The notes beneath the pieces are model-generated. The model was not told the origin of the DNA, searched no databases, and saw only the letters and a program-made list of their open reading frames with translations. Shown piece after piece: positions 1 through 2,980 of a DNA stretch of 5,389 bases. The DNA comes from Sphingomonadaceae bacterium (GTDB taxonomy: Bacteria; Pseudomonadota; Alphaproteobacteria; Sphingomonadales; Sphingomonadaceae), in assembly GCA_019245455.1 (NCBI GenBank), contig JAFARM010000058.1:1-5389 (forward strand), in the 5' to 3' direction. The stretch's first letter is position 1. Each line of letters opens with the position of its first letter. Made by a program: the position numbers and the translations under genes.

Positions 1-872
1 GGGCCGATGCCCATCTCGTCGGGGTCGAGCCCGGCCGTCGCCATGCCGCGATAGATGCCCAGCGGCGTCAGCCCGCGCCGCGCCGCCTCGCCTGCCTCCA
101 TCAGCACGCTGGCGCTGGCACCGTCGGACAGCTGGCTGGCGTTGCCCGCGGTGATGCAGCCGCCGTCGCGCACCGGCTTCAGCCCGGCGAGCCCCTCGAG
201 CGTCGTCTCCGGACGGTTGCCCTCGTCCTTGGCGAGCGTGACGTCGTGGAAGGTGACCTCGCCCGTTTCCTTGTTGGCCATGCCCATCTTCGACGGCAGC
301 GCCACGATCTCGTCGTCGAACTTGCCCGCAGCTTGCGCCGCCGCCGTGCGCATCTGGCTGCGGTAGCTATACTCGTCCTGCCGCTCGCGGCTGATGCCGT
401 AGCGCTTGGCGACGACTTCGGCGGTGTCGATCATCGGCATATAGACGTTCTGGTGCATGGCGATCAGGCCGGGATCGGGGTCGATCCGCATCTTGTTGGT
501 CTGGACCATGGAGATCGAATCCTGGCCGCCGCCGACCGTCACCTGCATCCCGTCGACGACGATCTGCTTGGCCGCGGTCGCGACCGCCATCAGTCCGCTG
601 GCGCACTGGCGGTCGAGCGACATCCCGCTGACGGTCGTCGGCAGGCCGGCGCGAAGCAGGCTCAGCCGGGCGATGTTGGGCGCCTGCCCGCCCTGCTGCA
701 GCGACGCGCCCCAGACGACATCGTCGACTTCGGCGGGATCGACGCCGGCGCGCTCGACCGCGTGCTTGATCGCGTGCCCGCCGAGCATCGGCGGCGGCGA
801 GGCGTTGAACGCGCCGCGGAAGGCGCGCCCGATCGGGGTGCGAGCGGTCGAGACGATGACGGCTTCACGCAT
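1..872 (-). CDS. Thiolase (acetyl-CoA C-acyltransferase family), C-terminus cut by window edge
   Basis: Thiolases cleave 3-ketoacyl-CoA with CoA, or condense two acyl-CoAs; this is usually the last step of a beta-oxidation-like cycle in the cytoplasm. The 290 visible residues start MREAVIVSTARTPIG, the typical thiolase N-terminus. DRQCASGL contains the acyl-accepting cysteine (Cys90). TAGNASQLSDGASA (about 241-254) is the conserved thiolase core motif, and GLDPDEMGIG precedes the missing C-terminal region. That region should carry the catalytic GHP histidine and CxG cysteine; thiolases are usually about 390 residues, so roughly 100 are off the edge. The ATG at 872 is supported by a GAGGAG ribosome site eight bases upstream and by the family N-terminus. 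It is the last gene visible in a three-gene run with the decarboxylase-like and MaoC genes, 12 bases behind the former. The family is certain. Substrate chain length, and degradative versus biosynthetic direction, cannot be decided here, so no gene symbol is given. Confidence 0.95.
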   Translation of the reverse strand, partial: MREAVIVSTARTPIGRAFRGAFNASPPPMLGGHAIKHAVERAGVDPAEVDDVVWGASLQQGGQAPNIARLSLLRAGLPTTVSGMSLDRQCASGLMAVATAAKQIVVDGMQVTVGGGQDSISMVQTNKMRIDPDPGLIAMHQNVYMPMIDTAEVVAKRYGISRERQDEYSYRSQMRTAAAQAAGKFDDEIVALPSKMGMANKETGEVTFHDVTLAKDEGNRPETTLEGLAGLKPVRDGGCITAGNASQLSDGASASVLMEAGEAARRGLTPLGIYRGMATAGLDPDEMGIG

Positions 873-880
873 GGTCCAAG

Positions 881-886
881 CTCCTC
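881..886 (-). promoter_or_regulatory. Ribosome binding site of the thiolase gene, overlapping the upstream stop codon
   Basis: GAGGAG on the minus strand lies eight bases before the thiolase ATG. Its first two bases are the last two of the TGA stop (887-885) of the preceding gene. This arrangement fixes the thiolase start and suggests that translation of the two genes is coupled. Confidence 0.75.
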
Positions 887-1427
887 AGGCGGGAAAACGG
901 GGGGTGCCGGGCTCGTTCGCCAGGTCGAAGGCACCGCAGATCAGCGCGACGCCGTGGTAGAAAGCGATCAGCTGGACGATTTCCAGCCGCTGCGCCGCGT
1001 CGTAGTGGCGGGCGAGGTCGGCGTGTTCGGCGTCGGTCAGCTTCTTGCGGTCGAGCAGGGCGTCGACAGTGGCGATCAGTGCCGCCTCGGCGTCGGTCCA
1101 GTTGCCGTCGAAGGCGGTGCCGTGGACGGTCGACGCGATCTGCGCCGGCGTCAGCCCGGCCTTGGGACCGAACGCCTGGACATGGATGCCCCATTCGTAT
1201 TCGCAGCCGGTGCGCGCCGTCGTCCGGTCGATGACGATTTCGCGGTCGCGCAAGGAGAGCGGGCCGCGGTCGAGCAGCGAACCGGCCGAGAACTTCTCCC
1301 ACGCCCGCGGGCTGGTGGCGATGGTGGTGAACAGGACGAGCGGATCGGCCCCCGGCGGCATCGTCCGCGCCATCGCCGCGGCGAACGCCTCGGGGTACGG
1401 CTTTTCGAGAGGCGGGATCCGGCTCAC
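885..1427 (-). CDS. Carboxymuconolactone decarboxylase / AhpD-like family protein
   Basis: This 180-residue protein belongs to the CMD/AhpD-like all-helical superfamily. Members include the gamma-carboxymuconolactone decarboxylase of aromatic breakdown and AhpD-type peroxidase partners, plus many proteins of unknown role. The signature is the stretch DREIVIDRTTARTGCEYEWG followed by IHV. It carries one cysteine (Cys75) and a histidine seven residues later (His82), with Glu76 and Glu78 between them. The AhpD CxxC redox pair is absent, so AhpD-type disulfide chemistry is unlikely. I chose the GTG at 1427 because it overlaps the MaoC stop as GTGA and gives the family-like N-terminus MSRIPPLEKPYP. 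An ATG at 1448 would add seven residues and a 25-base overlap. Neither start has a strong ribosome site. The gene sits between a MaoC hydratase and a thiolase, which suggests a role in the same acyl-CoA degradation route. The exact reaction is not known from sequence. Confidence 0.88.
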   Translation of the reverse strand: MSRIPPLEKPYPEAFAAAMARTMPPGADPLVLFTTIATSPRAWEKFSAGSLLDRGPLSLRDREIVIDRTTARTGCEYEWGIHVQAFGPKAGLTPAQIASTVHGTAFDGNWTDAEAALIATVDALLDRKKLTDAEHADLARHYDAAQRLEIVQLIAFYHGVALICGAFDLANEPGTPRFPA

Positions 1428-1885
1428 AGATACACCAGCGTCAGCCATTCGGCGACAAGGGCGGGCTTGGCCTCGCCGTCGATCTCGACCGCGACGCTGA
1501 CGGTCGATTGGTACGACCCGTCGGGACGCTGGTCGACGGCAAGGAGGGCGAAGCGTCCGCGGATGCGGCTGCCCGACCTCACCGGCGACATGAAGCGCAG
1601 CTTGTTCATGCCGTAGTTGACGCCCATCCGCGCGCCTACGACGCTGGGAAGCGCGTCGTACGCCATCGCCGACAACAGGCTGAGCGTCAGATAGCCGTGG
1701 GCGATGGTCGTGCCGAACGGCGTCTTCGCCGCGGCGGCGGGATCGACGTGGATGAACTGGTGATCGCCGGTGACATCGGCGAAGGCGTCGATCCGCGCCT
1801 GATCGACGGTGATCCAGTCGGACAGGCCGAGCTCGGTCCCGACCCTGGCCCGATAGTCGGCCAACGGCAGTGCGGCGCGCGCCAT
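1424..1885 (-). CDS. MaoC-family (R)-specific enoyl-CoA hydratase-like protein
   Basis: This 153-residue single hot-dog-fold protein resembles the MaoC/NodN hydratases, which add water to trans-2-enoyl-CoA in fatty acid, polyhydroxyalkanoate or sterol side-chain metabolism. The motif FADVTGDHQFIHVDPAAA (about residues 35-52) carries the hydratase-2 catalytic Asp41 and His46 in the D-x4-H arrangement. PFGTTIAHGYLTLSLL follows, the typical second MaoC signature. The length fits the single-domain family. There is no signal peptide or membrane segment, so it is cytoplasmic. The ATG at 1885 is preceded by an excellent ribosome site (GGAGG, four bases away). It is the first gene of the hydratase / CMD-like / thiolase run and overlaps the next gene by four bases. 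Hydratase activity is inferred from intact catalytic residues; the substrate is unknown. A NodN-like role is an alternative label for the same family. Confidence 0.93.
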   Translation of the reverse strand: MARAALPLADYRARVGTELGLSDWITVDQARIDAFADVTGDHQFIHVDPAAAAKTPFGTTIAHGYLTLSLLSAMAYDALPSVVGARMGVNYGMNKLRFMSPVRSGSRIRGRFALLAVDQRPDGSYQSTVSVAVEIDGEAKPALVAEWLTLVYL

Positions 1886-1888
1886 GGT

Positions 1889-1896
1889 TCCTCCCC
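1889..1896 (-). promoter_or_regulatory. Strong Shine-Dalgarno of the MaoC-family gene
   Basis: GGGGAGGA on the minus strand contains GGAGG four bases before the ATG at 1885. It is the best ribosome site in the window and fixes the start. Strong independent initiation suits the first gene of a catabolic run that may have its own promoter, although no convincing -35/-10 pair is visible in the 49 bases upstream. Confidence 0.7.
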
Positions 1897-1934
1897 GATG
1901 CTTGCCTGCTCCTAGGCGCGGGGTGACGCGGGCG

Positions 1935-2438
1935 TCAACGGCGGAGGTCGCCGTCGGGATCGATCAGGCGTACCGCGGCACCGTCGCCGCCATCCGCCGA
2001 CCACCGCCACAGGACGAGGTTGACCCCCGCGCACGCGGCCGAGGGCACGAGGATGCCGTCGGCTTCGCCGGCGATCAGCCGGTCGGCGATGATCCAGCCA
2101 GGGGCATCGCGGTGTTCGATCTCGACGATGGTCTTCCTTGGCGCGAACAGAACCGCGTCGGGTATGCCGAACGACGCGCGACGGCCAGCATCCGTGAGAT
2201 CGACGATCCGCTCGCTGCGGATGTCGTACGCCGCGAGCGTCCCGGGCCGCAGCAGGGCTTGGTGGAACTCAGCGATGGCCGTGCCATGGTCGACCGAAAG
2301 ATAAAGTGCGGGCACGCCGCGCCGGTTCCAACGCGCCCCGTTCAGCGCCGCGCCCGCGCCCGACATCGGCTCCCGCTGCCAGCGCACCGCAAGCATCCGC
2401 CAGAAGCGACCATCAGTCCCGGTATGCCCCTCAGCCAT
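1935..2438 (-). CDS. RES-domain toxin (NAD+-degrading) of a RES-Xre toxin-antitoxin system
   Basis: RES toxins resemble ADP-ribosyltransferases and deplete cellular NAD+ by phosphorolysis or hydrolysis, causing growth arrest or death unless held by the partner antitoxin. This 167-residue protein shows the whole family pattern: FWRML near the N-terminus (12-16); GARWNRRG with conserved Arg36; ALYLS with Tyr46; TAIAEFHQ with Glu57; and VPSAACAGVNLVLW with Ser133 and Asn140. The Arg, Glu and Ser that name the domain are all present, so the toxin looks intact. The start is the ATG at 2438. Reading further upstream in frame gives no ATG, GTG or TTG before a stop, and the next ATG (residue 15) would cut into FWRML. 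It lies 67 bases behind the antitoxin gene, an unusually wide gap for such a pair, and has no clear Shine-Dalgarno. Its start codon falls in a predicted RNA hairpin (2431-2455). Whether it uses phosphate (phosphorylase) or water cannot be read from the sequence. Confidence 0.92.
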   Translation of the reverse strand: MAEGHTGTDGRFWRMLAVRWQREPMSGAGAALNGARWNRRGVPALYLSVDHGTAIAEFHQALLRPGTLAAYDIRSERIVDLTDAGRRASFGIPDAVLFAPRKTIVEIEHRDAPGWIIADRLIAGEADGILVPSAACAGVNLVLWRWSADGGDGAAVRLIDPDGDLRR

Positions 2439-2455
2439 ACCGATCGTATGACCGA
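2431..2455 (-). promoter_or_regulatory. Predicted mRNA hairpin enclosing the toxin start codon
   Basis: On the minus strand the ten bases at 2455-2446 (TCGGTCATAC) can pair with 2440-2431 (GTATGGCTGA) around the five-base loop GATCG. The stem has ten pairs, two of them G-U wobbles. The toxin AUG (2438-2436) is entirely in the 3' arm. Together with the weak ribosome site this could keep toxin translation low. The structure is read by eye, with no energy calculation. Confidence 0.35.
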
Positions 2456-2505
2456 CGCATCGCGGGAACTGTAGCCCGGACGATAATCACCGCCCCGAAC
2501 CGCCG

Positions 2506-2859
2506 TCAGGCGTAGACGCCGTTATCAAGGTCATCCAGGTGGGACATCACCGCCTCGGCATGGCCGTCCTCGACCAGTTCTTCGGCGGTCTTGCCGGCGA
2601 AGCCGATGATCGGCTGGTGGCGGAACCAGATGATCGCCCGGCCCTCGTCGCCCGTCATCGCGGCGGCGCGGGCGATGATGCGCGTCACCTCGCCGAGCCG
2701 CGCCTGCACCGCGGGCGACGCCGGCCGGCCGGCGAGCGTGTTGCGGTTGAGGCGGGTGATGCGCGCCAGACCCGTCAACGGCACCCGCAGCCGTTCGGCC
2801 AGGCGGCGCGGCGCGATGATGTCGCCGTCGCGGATGTCGTCGAAGAAGGTTGCGAGCAT
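2506..2859 (-). CDS. Xre/MbcA/ParS-type (DUF2384) antitoxin of the RES toxin
   Basis: This 117-residue protein is the expected partner that neutralises the RES toxin and usually represses the shared promoter. The C-terminal half, from IIWFRHQPIIGFAGKTAEEL to MSHLDDLDNGVYA, matches the MbcA/ParS/Xre antitoxin toxin-binding domain: a Trp, then P-x-x-G-x-x-G/A-x-x-x-x-EL, then a helix ending in a Gly-x-Tyr-Ala tail. That tail normally inserts into the toxin active site. The N-terminal half (about residues 14-60, IAPRRLAERLRVPLTGLARI and onward) looks like the Xre-type helix-turn-helix. I chose the ATG at 2859, with GGAG ten bases upstream. A TTG at 2910 would add 17 residues (HITRQASTSAARSACF) unrelated to the family. 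The antitoxin-then-toxin order is canonical for RES-Xre pairs. The gene is divergent from putA across 121 bases, where an operator would be expected. Confidence 0.9.
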   Translation of the reverse strand: MLATFFDDIRDGDIIAPRRLAERLRVPLTGLARITRLNRNTLAGRPASPAVQARLGEVTRIIARAAAMTGDEGRAIIWFRHQPIIGFAGKTAEELVEDGHAEAVMSHLDDLDNGVYA

Positions 2860-2980
2860 GAAACAGGCACTCCGTGCTGCCGATGTGCTCGCTTGGCGCG
2901 TGATGTGCAAGAGCCGCCGATGGCATCGCCCGCCTGTTTCGCCGCGTGACCGGCCCCGCCGTGGGCGCTAGAACCCGCCG
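2860..2980. promoter_or_regulatory. Divergent control region between the toxin-antitoxin operon and putA
   Basis: This 121-base gene-free stretch must carry the promoters of both directions. It contains two copies of GATGTGC at 2882-2888 and 2902-2908, exactly 20 bases apart (about two helical turns). It also holds a short inverted repeat GCAC-TCC-GTGC at 2867-2877 just upstream of the antitoxin ATG, and an 11-base palindrome CGATG-G-CATCG at 2918-2928. Xre-family antitoxins bind such repeats to repress their own operon, so these are candidate operators. No convincing minus-strand -10 element was found. The repeats are short enough that chance is possible. Confidence 0.4.
2946..2974 (+). promoter_or_regulatory. 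Candidate sigma70-like promoter giving a leaderless putA transcript
   Basis: GTGACC (2946-2951, four of six bases like TTGACA) is followed after 17 bases by TAGAAC (2969-2974, four of six like TATAAT). Counting about seven bases on from the -10 places the transcription start at the A of the putA ATG (2981). The sequence before that ATG (GAACCCGCCG) has no Shine-Dalgarno, which agrees with a leaderless message. A lower-ranking view is that a promoter further upstream is used with SD-independent initiation. Confidence 0.4.

Noticed and set aside
246..1616. An open reading frame of 456 codons on the plus strand.
   Set aside because: It is antisense to the thiolase, CMD-like and MaoC genes, all of which carry intact family motifs. 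Its composition is Arg/Asp/Gly-rich low-information sequence.
2860..2910. A TTG start at 2910 that would lengthen the antitoxin by 17 residues.
   Set aside because: The added residues do not resemble the family and occupy the likely 5' control region; the ATG at 2859 has a plausible GGAG site.
2882..2910. TTGCAC followed after 17 bases by CACATC on the minus strand as an antitoxin promoter.
   Set aside because: The -35 is good, but the -10 matches consensus at only two of six positions, so it is not reported as a promoter.
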